Shown here: positions 19,211-29,152 of the stretch, one piece after another
How the letters are laid out: the number at the start of each line of letters is the position of its first letter
Numbering within the stretch: the stretch's first letter is position 1
NCBI GenBank assembly: GCA_014885115.2
Contig: WKLE02001364.1
Span: forward strand, 1 to 35,907
Reading direction: 5' to 3'
DNA length: 35,907 bases
From: Asterionellopsis glacialis
Taxonomy: Eukaryota > Bacillariophyta > Plagiogrammaphyceae > Rhaphoneidales > Asterionellopsidaceae
The notes under the pieces: model-generated
What the model was told of the DNA's origin: nothing
What the model saw: only the letters and a program-made list of their open reading frames with translations
The model's database searches: none
Made by a program: the position numbers and the translations under genes

Positions 19211-20833
19211 TTAAGTTAGACCCAAACCGGTCATGGCAGCGTATTGCCACTGATCACGGTCTAGTTCACTTTCATCTTGTTCACCGACTCGACGAAAGAA
19301 TGAAGCTTGGTCGAAACTTTCTGTATTCCAATTTGAATGTGTTGCACCATACGTACTTCCAACTGACGTTGATGAATTAATTGAGTTGATACTTTCTTGA
19401 ATAAAAAATTTCCTCATTTCATTCTTTTCTGCAGCATCTACAGTCATGCAGGGAGTAAAGGTCCATATTTCCATATTGACAACATCAAACTTTTCACCTT
19501 TTGAATTCTTATTGACCAAACACGGACTACGATACGTTGCACATGGACTGGACGTTCCCATGGTAAGGTCCTTGGTGAGAGCGATACCAAATCCATAACT
19601 TTGAACGCTATCAAAATCAACCGGACCAAATGGATAATTGGGGTCCTCATGAGATTCATCTCCAGACGTGTCAAGTTCACCTCCACCAATAGCAATCTTA
19701 TCACCAGTACATAATTGGATGTAACTGTTCAGATTGCTATAGAAGTATACATCAATTTCAGTTTCTAATTGAGCTTGTTCAAAGAGAGAGTGACATGGAG
19801 TCATTCGATTGTGACGCATCCTCCAAAGAAACGATTCACCGCTGCCATAATACCCAAGATTGCTCCTCCAAGGAGATGAAGTGAAACTTCCAAAGACATC
19901 ACCCTTGGCAGTTTCAATGGCAATGATTGTGTGTGTTGAGGATCGGACATATCTCTTAAGTGTCGACAGGCTTGCACCATCTCTTACAAGAGAGTACTTG
20001 AGCCAAAGATTTTCACCGGACACCGCATTTGGAACAAAACTTGAAAGTGCCTCCATAAGTGGTGGTGATAATACATGAGGTTGGGCTGATTTGTCATCTG
20101 CAGAAGTTCCAAGGATACGAAAGGTTCGACCAGGTGTTTCTTCAGTATCACTAGCTTCTTCAACAGAACTCCGTTCACCATAATCAAAACCAAAGTCTTC
20201 AGCGTATTCATCCTTAAGGACTTCCCATGCATCGTAATGTTCAAATCCTCCTTGTTCCATGTTCCAAGACGAAGCTTCAGATTCTTCGTCAACCCTGTCA
20301 GATTTTTCTTTTCGTACTTCTTCATCAGATTTGGCACTGCAATCGTCCTCTTCTTCTTCTGCATCCTCGTCCTTAGCGTCATCTTCGTTTTGTTCTGGTT
20401 CTTTTTCCTCTTTTTGCATTACACCGGATTCGCGTCTCTCCCTAATTTCAGACGCCTTCTTTAACAAAATTTTCGTGGCACCATCTTCATGAGCTCTCCA
20501 TAAACTTAAAAAGTTACTGTTAGGTCGTCTCATTTTTTTGATACTTGGAGCGATGAATTCTTCCTTACCCTCTTCAACCAATGCAACAGCAGCACTTAGT
20601 TCCGGCGGTGACGAGAAAAGAATGTCATCATTCAACACATTGGTAGCACGTTGTAAATGTTCAGTTTGTTCAGTTTTGTCTTCATCTTTCTTGGGTTCAT
20701 CTACTAGCAGCATATGTAAGAATGCACATTCATGTTCTGTTAAAGATGATTTACGAGTCAGTATTTTCTTTTTCAAAACCTTACGAGCTTCCTTATAGGG
20801 ACATGACGGTTCTTGTTCTGATGATTCTCCCAT
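19211..20833 (-). CDS. TLDc-domain protein (OXR1/TLD family)
   Basis: A 540-aa single-exon gene with an ATG at 20833. Residues about 130-240 are a long acidic, Glu/Asp/Ser-rich disordered stretch. Residues about 265-490 form a TLDc domain: LWLKYSLVRDGASLSTLKRYV, TIIAIETAKGDVFGSFTSSPWR, FLWRM, IDVYFYSNLNSYIQLC, GGGELD, YGFGIALTKDLTMGTSSPCATYRSPCL and VNMEIWTFTPC. TLDc proteins are known for protection against oxidative damage and, in OXR1/NCOA7, for binding the V-ATPase; which applies here is unknown. The N-terminal half resembles no domain I recognise. The C-terminal tail is Ser/Asn-rich. The gene diverges from nicastrin and converges on the J-protein gene. Confidence 0.85.
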   Translation of the reverse strand: MGESSEQEPSCPYKEARKVLKKKILTRKSSLTEHECAFLHMLLVDEPKKDEDKTEQTEHLQRATNVLNDDILFSSPPELSAAVALVEEGKEEFIAPSIKKMRRPNSNFLSLWRAHEDGATKILLKKASEIRERRESGVMQKEEKEPEQNEDDAKDEDAEEEEDDCSAKSDEEVRKEKSDRVDEESEASSWNMEQGGFEHYDAWEVLKDEYAEDFGFDYGERSSVEEASDTEETPGRTFRILGTSADDKSAQPHVLSPPLMEALSSFVPNAVSGENLWLKYSLVRDGASLSTLKRYVRSSTHTIIAIETAKGDVFGSFTSSPWRSNLGYYGSGESFLWRMRHNRMTPCHSLFEQAQLETEIDVYFYSNLNSYIQLCTGDKIAIGGGELDTSGDESHEDPNYPFGPVDFDSVQSYGFGIALTKDLTMGTSSPCATYRSPCLVNKNSKGEKFDVVNMEIWTFTPCMTVDAAEKNEMRKFFIQESINSINSSTSVGSTYGATHSNWNTESFDQASFFRRVGEQDESELDRDQWQYAAMTGLGLT

Positions 20834-21973
20834 ATTACATTTATATTTTTATCTTATGAGTATATGAGTTTTTTCTTTGCGTGTAAAATAATGGATCAAT
20901 CGTGAAGTTGATTCCAAGATTGCTATTTGCGCTTTTGCTAGATTGATTCTTGTCTGTTGATTCTTTTCAGATTCTCCACAGTCAACAGCGAAGATGTGTC
21001 AATGTTGAGTTTTGGTCCCGTTCTTCGATTGACTTCGCAATCACGAGATATCAGAACCTGTCGCACAGCACAGAAAGCGCATGCTCACAAAGTAAGAAAA
21101 ACGGACTCAAGAGAATTCTCTTGATTAAGAACAAACACTCTATGTAGGACCACTATGAACGATCGTGCTGATAGTAACGGTTTGTCTAAATTTATCATTT
21201 TCACATACAAAGTTCGTACAAGTTGTTTCGCTCGAATTTTTTGGCTGACACACATATGTGGATTAGGAATTTCAAAATTCATATTGTATAAAGTATTAGA
21301 CATATTTTTAAATACATATTCCTAAATAAGAATGCATTTATAAAAATATATACTTACTGTAACATTTACACTAAGTACTACATTGCTCAAATTTCTGAAG
21401 CCCGTGTTTGTACAAGAGCACGTGTATTAATAGAATTGTACCTGTACATCAATCAACAAATCCTCTGATTGCGAAGGAATGCGCATTGCAGGCACGCAAA
21501 AAAGTAAAGTTGTTCTTCTGTCCGAAGAAAAAGAATCCGTCTGTGTCGTTACCGACATCTGCATAGTTTTTTCGTTTCGTCATTGTTGCGCATGTTGTCA
21601 GTGCACTGGAGCCCGACACAACCGACCCATCTCCCGCGCTTGTCTTCTCGTGTCCCAGACGATGCAGTTCAAAATAGGTCCTCTACACACGGAACACGAA
21701 CCAGACGGGTGAACGGTCCTTTTCAGTGTTTATCTTCCTGGTCAACATTACAACGGAAGCTTCATCGGTCAAAACCGGGAACACATCCATCAGTGTGTGC
21801 TGCAAAAGGAAGTACACCACCCGGTTACTGTATTCTTCTCCCTTTGCAAAACAACAGCAAAGCTCATCGCAAATTTCGATAAGTTGTAAATTACGACACC
21901 AATCCTAGAAATCCGTGTATCCAAAGCGCCAAAAACAGTTTTGTCACGATTGATCAAACACGAAAAAAAAATC
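20834..21973. promoter_or_regulatory. Divergent promoter region of the TLDc and nicastrin genes
   Basis: The 1.1 kb between the two ATGs is not recognisably coding. ORFs at 21479-21908 begin at GTG/ATG by chance and have no domain features. The middle (21290-21370) is very AT-rich. No RNA gene was seen. Confidence 0.45.
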
Positions 21974-24340
21974 ATGTGGAAGTACGACAGATTAGCTGTG
22001 TCACTATGGTGCATTTGTGCGTCGATGAATAACAGTATTTTCGTTGCAGCGGCAGGTAGTGAAGAAGCTACAAAACCGACTTTAGATGAACCTTTTCAAA
22101 ATTCGTTTGAATCATTGTCTCACTTTGGTTGTGTAACATTGTTTCATCGGAATGGACGTGTAGGATGCGGTACAACGGAACGTACAGTCCAAACTGGATC
22201 ACTCAAGTATTTGAACCAAGCTGACGATGATTCAAATACCAGTAAGGAACCTTATGTAATGGTCATGGAAGAATCTGATTTGACAGCTGATAACATTGAT
22301 ACCATTTTATCAGAAAATGAAAACGGTCTTTTACAGGGAATCCTTATTTTGAATTCAACTACAGAGGATATGGTTCTTTCACCGGATGCACAATCACCTC
22401 AGGGTAAAAATACACCTTCTTCAGGTGTATTCAATAGTGAATACGAATGGAATCCAAATGGGAATGGCTTGATCAATTACGATTTGTATGGTACGCCGAT
22501 GGCTTATGTTAGATCTGCTGAAGTATCTGACTACGTCAAGAGCGTCTCAAAAGAAAATTCTCAGGGAAATGTAGATAATATTATGGCAGAGTTTAATTAT
22601 TATATGGGTCCAGATAACATGGATAGTACAAAGTGTTTGAGTTGGAAGGATACAGCTGATGATGTATGGAGACCTAAATGCTTACCCTTGGGAGGTACAA
22701 GTGTTTGGGGTGTAGCAGGATCTCCGACAAGTTCATCGCAAAGTGGAGGCAGAAAGTTAGAAGATGAAGAGAAGAACGGTCGTCCTGTGGTGATGCTTGC
22801 AACTTCCATTGATGCCACTTCAATGTTCCACGATGCTTCGACTGGTGCCAATTCAGCTGCATCTAACATTCTAGCATTGCTTATGGCAGCCAAGTTACTA
22901 GGAACCAATGTTGACGACCAAACCTTGGATGGGCTCAACAAACGGATCGCATTTGGATTTTTCCAAGGAGAATCATATGGGTTTGTTGGTTCTCGTACCT
23001 TTTTCCGTGATGTCGCCTATCCTGGATTTGAATGCGACGAAAGTATGACAGTTCCATCTGTTGCCAAGAAAGAGGATAGTCCTTCTGCTTGCCTCCATCC
23101 GCTTCGACCAAGCCTTGGATTTCAAAATCTGGGAGAAATTAGCGGTATGATTGCTGTGGATCAAGTTGGAGTACTATCAACCGACCAAACATTGTACGCG
23201 CACAATGACGGCAATGACGGATCAATGGGAGCTTTCATATCAAAAATCTTGCAAGCTTCATCTACTGACAATTTTTCCGTTTCGGAATCGTCAGTAGAAG
23301 GGGGGGATGACTATCTTTATCCACCAACACCGCTTTCCTCTCTATTCCAATTAAGTGAAGGAGCAGTGGGTGGCGCAGTGCTTGCGGGATATGATGATAC
23401 CTATGCTGACAAGGCACTTTATCATTCACATTTAGACTCCAATCAATATCGAAGCATAAACTTGGATTCAGTCGCTGCTGCTGCCACTCTTCTAGCACGA
23501 TCAGCTGTGGCTGCTGCCTATGACGACGGTAGCATGGACGACGACTCGTTAGAGGCTGCTGTAGACTATGCCACCAATCTCATCCCCGAATTAAGCGCAG
23601 ACGACGAGACGTTTGTAGAACTCTCCGAATGTCTTTACGCTCAAGGTAATTGTGAAATGCTGAAAAAATATGCTGCTGCAGAGCGACAGCGGACGGAAGA
23701 CGAAACTGGTGTTGATTTAGGGTATCAAACACCTCTTGGAAGTCCTCCCAACTACTACGTGAGTGTATATGACATCAACAATGGACAACCCTTTGTTCAG
23801 GTAGGCGATTCTTGGTATGGTTCATACACGGGCGAAGATTATGGCAAAAATGACAAGGACTTCTTTTCCATGAGACCATCTGTTCTAGAATCCTCTATTC
23901 GTGGCATGCTAGATGACTTCATCGGACGTGGATCCACATCGAATGGTAATGGTGAAGACGAAGACTTAATTTCTTGCAAGAAATCTTCATCCGCATGCTC
24001 TGATGTTTCTTATTGCTCTGAGGACGGAGACAGCGCTGTCTGTTCAGGCAGTGGCGTTTGTGTCTGTTCAAGAGCACACTACCATATCGCCCTCGACGAA
24101 GCTCTTGAAGCAGCGCCGATGAATTCCACGGGACGCTTTATTATATCGGACGATGATGAAGGCGTCAGTGCCATGTATACCGAGCCATATTGGTCATCTT
24201 CTGTCGGTGTTCGGGTTTACCGTGATGGTGGCGCACGTGCGGGCAAAATAGCACTGTTCTCAGGCCTTGTGGTTGCGGCTACTTGTTTCATCGTGGTTCA
24301 ACGACTTAAACAAAAGATGAAGAAGGAAAAGTTATATTAG
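21974..24340 (+). CDS. NCSTN: Nicastrin, gamma-secretase subunit
   Basis: A 788-aa single-exon type I membrane protein. The first ATG is at 21974; the frame is open further upstream but only to a TTG. Residues 1-35 form the signal peptide. The ectodomain shows FGCVTLFHRNGRVGCGTT near the start, PVVMLATSIDATSMFHD...GANSAASNILALL (the aminopeptidase-like fold seen in nicastrins) and FFQGESYGFVGSRTFF at about 329-344, equivalent to the GE...DYIGS region; the Glu here is residue 333. A later YADKALYHSHLD motif and a cysteine cluster CSDVSYCSEDG...CVCSRAHYH precede the single transmembrane helix at about 759-777 and a short basic tail. Nicastrin is the large glycoprotein of gamma-secretase, which acts on stubs of type I membrane proteins. 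Presenilin, APH-1 and PEN-2 are not in this window. Confidence 0.9.
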   Translation: MWKYDRLAVSLWCICASMNNSIFVAAAGSEEATKPTLDEPFQNSFESLSHFGCVTLFHRNGRVGCGTTERTVQTGSLKYLNQADDDSNTSKEPYVMVMEESDLTADNIDTILSENENGLLQGILILNSTTEDMVLSPDAQSPQGKNTPSSGVFNSEYEWNPNGNGLINYDLYGTPMAYVRSAEVSDYVKSVSKENSQGNVDNIMAEFNYYMGPDNMDSTKCLSWKDTADDVWRPKCLPLGGTSVWGVAGSPTSSSQSGGRKLEDEEKNGRPVVMLATSIDATSMFHDASTGANSAASNILALLMAAKLLGTNVDDQTLDGLNKRIAFGFFQGESYGFVGSRTFFRDVAYPGFECDESMTVPSVAKKEDSPSACLHPLRPSLGFQNLGEISGMIAVDQVGVLSTDQTLYAHNDGNDGSMGAFISKILQASSTDNFSVSESSVEGGDDYLYPPTPLSSLFQLSEGAVGGAVLAGYDDTYADKALYHSHLDSNQYRSINLDSVAAAATLLARSAVAAAYDDGSMDDDSLEAAVDYATNLIPELSADDETFVELSECLYAQGNCEMLKKYAAAERQRTEDETGVDLGYQTPLGSPPNYYVSVYDINNGQPFVQVGDSWYGSYTGEDYGKNDKDFFSMRPSVLESSIRGMLDDFIGRGSTSNGNGEDEDLISCKKSSSACSDVSYCSEDGDSAVCSGSGVCVCSRAHYHIALDEALEAAPMNSTGRFIISDDDEGVSAMYTEPYWSSSVGVRVYRDGGARAGKIALFSGLVVAATCFIVVQRLKQKMKKEKLY

Positions 24341-24495
24341 AAGAAACTTCAACTGCCCATGCAAGTATAAGTGTACCTTTTTGGAGCTATGGCACGACAA
24401 TGATAATCATTCATTGCAAAACTCGTATTGTCTAGTTTATGCATTAACTATAAATTCTACGTAGCATCTAATTTGCTTTAGGGAATTTCAAACGC

Positions 24496-25323
24496 TCACT
24501 CATTTCGCTGAGCAAGAGGGATCCTGTTACACTTCTTTCCCATTCTTTTCCTTCCGTCCTGGTGTCCTCGTACGCAGCAGTTGTCTTTTGTACTTTCTAC
24601 ATCTACGCGAGTGATATTATCTTGCTTAGGAGGAACTTTTTTGTCCTGTTTTGTCCTTTTCTCCTTCCCATCCTTGTATAAGTGATGATGTTGTTTTCGT
24701 CCTCCAAGGCCTACATTGATGCAGTCAGTGACGATCCCTACATGAGCGTGTATGGTAGGATTTTGCTCATCTCCATGGAAACTCGCCGCACCATTAATAC
24801 CGGTGATGTTAATCAGTGGAGATGCATTTTCATTTACTAAGTACGGCTGAAGGAAGTGAGCGAGATCCATACGGGCCATGGAGGCATCAATCGTTCCGAT
24901 GTGTTTCCACAGGTGAGCAAATTTCGAAAAGGAATAATTCTGGTTGTGCTGGGGTACAAGAACAAATTTGTAAAAGAAATGATTCTGTTGACGTCCTTGA
25001 AATTCCTCTACCTGGTATAAATCCCAGCCTCCTCTATGGTTCTGAAGGAGATGCTGTTCGTTGATTTCAATGACTCGAGGACCTTGACGTCGACAACATC
25101 CTAAGAATTCTTTTTTAGAAGCTGAGATTGACGATGAAGAGCCGTCGGAAAGACAACGTGAAGGCTGATGCTGCTGATGATTTGCAAAAAGGCTTGGTGA
25201 CTTGATGATCGCTTGAGTCCAGATGACAGGAAAACCAAGGTTTCGATCCGATGGTAGATTTCGAGATTGGATTTGATCACCCCAAAACTGAGTTCGATGG
25301 TAAAGCTTCACTGTTGACATCAT
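24496..25323 (-). CDS. Hypothetical protein, 275 aa
   Basis: A clean ORF with an ATG pair at 25323/25320, but no family recognised. The sequence is rich in Gln, His and Lys, has clusters of basic residues at the C-terminus (KRTKQDKK and GRKRMGKK) and no transmembrane segment. The central part (QQNHFFYKFVLVPQHNQNYSFSKFAHLWKHIG...LINITGINGAASFHGDEQNPTIHAHVGIV) reads like a folded domain. The neighbours give no clue. It converges on nicastrin, 155 bases from its stop. It may be real and lineage-specific; a chance ORF is less likely at this length, but I cannot exclude it. Confidence 0.5.
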   Translation of the reverse strand: MMSTVKLYHRTQFWGDQIQSRNLPSDRNLGFPVIWTQAIIKSPSLFANHQQHQPSRCLSDGSSSSISASKKEFLGCCRRQGPRVIEINEQHLLQNHRGGWDLYQVEEFQGRQQNHFFYKFVLVPQHNQNYSFSKFAHLWKHIGTIDASMARMDLAHFLQPYLVNENASPLINITGINGAASFHGDEQNPTIHAHVGIVTDCINVGLGGRKQHHHLYKDGKEKRTKQDKKVPPKQDNITRVDVESTKDNCCVRGHQDGRKRMGKKCNRIPLAQRNE

Positions 25324-26386
25324 GATGTGTTTGTATTGCGCTACGTTTGGTTTTTGTCTCTACCGAATGTCGACGTCTTATTTTGAATTTGTAGGCACCG
25401 ACAGCAATTATGAAAAAAATGATATCTAACTTAAATTGAGTAAACTTTTTTAAAACTTTTGTTCTCACATTTTTCTGTTTTCTGTTGTTGACTAACGTCT
25501 CTCTCCCTCCGTATTTATCTCCACCCGATGCATGAAAATCTCAAAAATAAGAGGCAAAATGTACCGGTAGTACGTAGGGGTAAAATGTAGTATAATGTAT
25601 ATGAAGAGAGTACGTCTCATTAAAAATATATGCAGTATCTGGTGCATTAGACACAATAAATAGTAAGTACAGTTACAAATTTGCTTGTACCGGTTTTAGT
25701 TTAGAGTTGTAAATACTAAACCTTATTGGGTTATAAGCCTATAATATTATGATTTTTTGTTTCTTCGGTCATTCTCGGAAGTGTTTTCCGTATTATTTTT
25801 CATTCATGTTTTTTTACCTTTTTCTCTGGTAGGCGGTACGGTACAGTACCAGGTACTGCACAGGCAACTGAACCTGTACCTGTGTACCTGGGGTACCGTA
25901 CCCCCAGGTACCAGGTACATGTCTACCTGTACCTGTGCCTGTACCTGTACCCGTACCAGGTACCTGGTAGAGGAAGATCACACAGATTGCTACCTATGTC
26001 CCAGTTACATACTGACCTTACCAGGATGGTACCAAATATACTACGAAGTACAGAGAGTACAGATCAATGACAGACTCACCAGTCTTCATGTTTCATGTAT
26101 TATAATAATTACACAAGAGTTCTGTTATTCTGAACAAGAAAATGGCGGGCAGCCGCCTATTCTTGCGTATTTTCGATCGTGACAATTTTCAAAGCCCTGA
26201 GAACGGAAAAAAATCTTCACCAACATCTTACCTAAGGCAATCTTCTCTAGTGTAACCGGAGTCAAAAAAATTCTCAACAAACACGTCTCAGTAAAGACTG
26301 TTATTCATATACCCTCTTTCCATCGTCCTTTAAAGTACTCGTATAGTAGTATCTGGTAAGTTTTTTATTTTTAAAAAACGGTATAG
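25324..26386. other. Intergenic region with GTACC-rich repeat
   Basis: It lies between the 275-aa ORF and the LRR gene, both of which should have their promoters here. Apart from the repeat at 25836-25973 nothing gene-like is visible; the 141-codon ORF at 25757-26182 is a translation of that repeat. Confidence 0.5.
25836..25973. repeat. GTACC/CCTGTA-rich low-complexity palindromic repeat
   Basis: A dense run of CCTGTA, GTACC and GGTACC words on both strands, such as ACAGTACCAGGTACTG and CAGGTACCAGGTAC. Because the words are self-complementary, the stretch can fold back on itself in many registers. The same words are sprinkled singly in other intergenic regions (3409, 15437-15770, 16146, 17411). 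Confidence 0.75.
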
Positions 26387-28360
26387 ATGGGTGTAAGTTT
26401 TAGTTCGAATTCGCAACGAGCCAACATTGTCGATGCCCCTTGGTTTCGAAATCTATTATCTCGCCTTACTAAAAATGACCCGACGATTCATACGGTGTGT
26501 CTGAGAGGAGCCGGCATTCAAGATAGTGGGTTAGCTGAACTCTGCAAGGTACTCGCTTCCAATACAAATCTCAAAGAAATATATTTGGGGACTAACCATA
26601 TTTCGGACGAAAGCATCAAGGACCTAGCCCGATTACTTCAAATCAATGCTACGATTGCAACTCTAAGCTTGGAGGATAATTCTTTAGAAGCTCCGGGGGC
26701 TAGCCTATTGGGAAATTCATTGAAGCACAACCGAGGACTGAAGATTCTAAATTTAGCCTTTAATAGTATTGGTGATGAAGGAGTCAGAGCTTTGGTTGCG
26801 GGACTCAAAAATAACAACACCTTGGAATGGATTGATTTGCGGAAAAATTCAATTTCCGCGGATGGAGCAAAAGCACTCGGGTGTTTTCTCAGACGGAAAA
26901 AGAAATTGAAGGGTATCAATTTAGCCATGAACTTTCTGATGGATGCTGGTGTCATTCAATTGTGCAAAGGTTTAAAACATAACTTATGTCTCGAAAGTTT
27001 GGTGCTGGATCACAATACGGTGCGTGACGATGGGGCCAAAGCTATTGGAAATCTATTGAAGTCTAGGAACCAATGTCTCAAATTTGTAGAACTACGCGGT
27101 AATTTTATTGGAAATGTCGGAATGTCAGCGATCGCGGAGGCTTTTAAAGAGGGTTGTATTGTGGAAGAGCTCGATGTGAACGATAATGAATTCGGTGACG
27201 CCGGTATTGTAGCTCTGGGAGAGGCTCTCTGTACCGGATCCAAAATAAATTTGCAGAAATTATCTGTTGGGGCAAATCCTTTCGGTGAATATGGTGTACA
27301 ACGATTTGTATCCTGTTTAGAGCAAAATAGATCTCTCAAAACCCTTGATATGTCTGGTGTGTCCGTTGGTACCGAGGGATGCCAACACGTTGGAAATATG
27401 CTAAAACGCAACGGGAATATTCAAAATTTGAACCTCACTGATACTGGAATTGATGTGGAAGGGTGCGAATGGCTTGCTAAGGGGCTCCAAAAGAATGTCG
27501 CACTCAAAGTAATATTCTTGAAATGTAATGATCAAATAGGCGACAAAGGGGCTGCATTCTTTGGATCGATGCTTAAGACAAACCGCGCTCTAAAAACACT
27601 TGGTTTGCCGCACTGTGACATTGGGAACGAGGGCATGGTTGCTCTTTGTCAAGGACTAAAAGGGAACGATGTTGTAGAACAACTCGATTTAGAGTATAAT
27701 AATATTGGGGAATCGGGTTCCAAAGCAATAGGAGATATGTTATCGACAAACAATAAACTGCATCATTTGGATTTGGAGCATAATGCTATATGTGACACCA
27801 GTTCTGATTTTCTTGCAAGCGGGTTGACCAAAAATAATACATTGGCGAATTTGGTCTTGTGTCAAAACCAAATCGGAAATGAGGGTGCCAGGAAGTTAGG
27901 AAAAATGCTCAAAGTCAATCGAAAACTTCAAAAGGTATTTCTCGAGCAGAATCCATTTAAATCAGGAGGAGAACAGGCGTTGGTGAATGGAGTACGTCGT
28001 AACTTTCACATTCAGCACTTGAGTGTTTCATCATATCGCGATAATGAAAGGCAAAAAGAGGCGGACTATTATATGATTCTCAATAAGGTTGGCCACCGGC
28101 AAATTTTAGCAGATGACGACATCCCTACAGCCCTGTGGTCTAATATTTTGGCGTCGTACAATAGCCGACTTCTTCACGAACATGAAAGGGCCGGAGTGAT
28201 TTACTACTTCTTACGGGCAAAACCAGAATTGTGTAAGGTGCCACCAGAAGACAAAATAGAGCAACCGCGGGCTGGGCAAAAGCACGACCGAAGTAACTCA
28301 ATTTTGTATGAGACACGTGGCCACAGACAACGAAGACGGAGAACCACTGTCAAGTTGTGA
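26387..28360 (+). CDS. Leucine-rich-repeat protein (RI type), putative N-myristoylation
   Basis: A 657-aa single-exon gene with an ATG at 26387. About 17 repeats of 28-30 residues (LKxLxLxxNxIGDEGxxALAxxLKxN) run from about residue 30 to 535, of the ribonuclease-inhibitor/NLRC3 type, forming a horseshoe for protein binding. The C-terminal part (about 555-620: ADYYMILNKVGHRQIL...ALWSNILASYN...GVIYYFLRAKPELCKV) is a conserved tail I associate with diatom LRR proteins. The N-terminus MGVSFSS has Gly2 and Ser6, a good N-myristoylation signal, suggesting membrane attachment. The last 30 residues are basic (RRRRTTVKL). The partner is unknown; there is no NACHT, kinase or transmembrane part. Confidence 0.85.
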   Translation: MGVSFSSNSQRANIVDAPWFRNLLSRLTKNDPTIHTVCLRGAGIQDSGLAELCKVLASNTNLKEIYLGTNHISDESIKDLARLLQINATIATLSLEDNSLEAPGASLLGNSLKHNRGLKILNLAFNSIGDEGVRALVAGLKNNNTLEWIDLRKNSISADGAKALGCFLRRKKKLKGINLAMNFLMDAGVIQLCKGLKHNLCLESLVLDHNTVRDDGAKAIGNLLKSRNQCLKFVELRGNFIGNVGMSAIAEAFKEGCIVEELDVNDNEFGDAGIVALGEALCTGSKINLQKLSVGANPFGEYGVQRFVSCLEQNRSLKTLDMSGVSVGTEGCQHVGNMLKRNGNIQNLNLTDTGIDVEGCEWLAKGLQKNVALKVIFLKCNDQIGDKGAAFFGSMLKTNRALKTLGLPHCDIGNEGMVALCQGLKGNDVVEQLDLEYNNIGESGSKAIGDMLSTNNKLHHLDLEHNAICDTSSDFLASGLTKNNTLANLVLCQNQIGNEGARKLGKMLKVNRKLQKVFLEQNPFKSGGEQALVNGVRRNFHIQHLSVSSYRDNERQKEADYYMILNKVGHRQILADDDIPTALWSNILASYNSRLLHEHERAGVIYYFLRAKPELCKVPPEDKIEQPRAGQKHDRSNSILYETRGHRQRRRRTTVKL

Positions 28361-29152
28361 TCATTTTGAACGTTATTGGAATAAATTCAATACTAAAATT
28401 AATTCCATTATTGTACAATTCAATTGCAATATTGCTAGTCCAGCTCTAATGCATTTTACGAGTAATTGAATTCTCGTATACCATACTAATATTGCATGAT
28501 TGGACAATTAATTATTGATATCTTCGTCATTTGCTACACACCTCTTCATCTCGAACAAGAAAAACCACATCCCAGCGTTGTATTGCTCGTTTGATGTAAA
28601 GTTGAATACCCCTCAATCTAACCACTCTCCATTTCACCGTCAATGTGCTATCAATATGGTCCACGTTCAACTTTTTTTGGCAAACAATTCTAGTTTTACT
28701 TAATATAGGAAATCAATAGTGAGTTACAGTTGTCCTCAAAAGAATATGGTGTGAAGAGTCGTCTCAATCGTGACCCTTGCAGCGCCCTGCTAGTCCAGAG
28801 GAACTGGAGCTGCGTACCGTACTCTATGCACAGCTCTTCTGGCGGGAAACGAGAAAACTTGATGCCGAGAGACGCCGGGAGAAAATCAAATAAACAATTG
28901 AAATGCGCACTTGTCGCGCAATTTTTCTTGAACACCAATCAATCTCAAATTGTACGCCAAAAGCGCATCTGGAAGGAAGCTTTCTGCTATTGAAGTCAAC
29001 GCTCGTTGGAGGAATCACGGATGGTATGAGTAGAACCACAAGGTCGACATCCAGTGGGCTTCACAGTCTTGTTGCAAAGCAAAGAATTAGTTCTACAAGT
29101 GTGATTGTTCCTTTCTTTGAAACGACAGAGTTTTCCTGGTCGACATAACAAA
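28361..29152. other. Intergenic region between LRR and DDX52 genes
   Basis: No gene is supported. Overlapping short ORFs on both strands (28696-29214) begin at TTG or lack any domain. An AATAAA at 28380-28385 just after the LRR stop may be its polyadenylation signal. The DDX52 promoter should be in the last few hundred bases. Confidence 0.5.

Noticed and set aside
21479..21908. Overlapping + strand ORFs between TLDc and nicastrin
   Set aside because: No domain and no supporting splice signals; better seen as promoter/5' UTR sequence of nicastrin.
25757..26182. 141-codon ORF rich in Thr/Cys/Arg
   Set aside because: It is a translation of the CCTGTA/GTACC repeat and has no sign of coding conservation.
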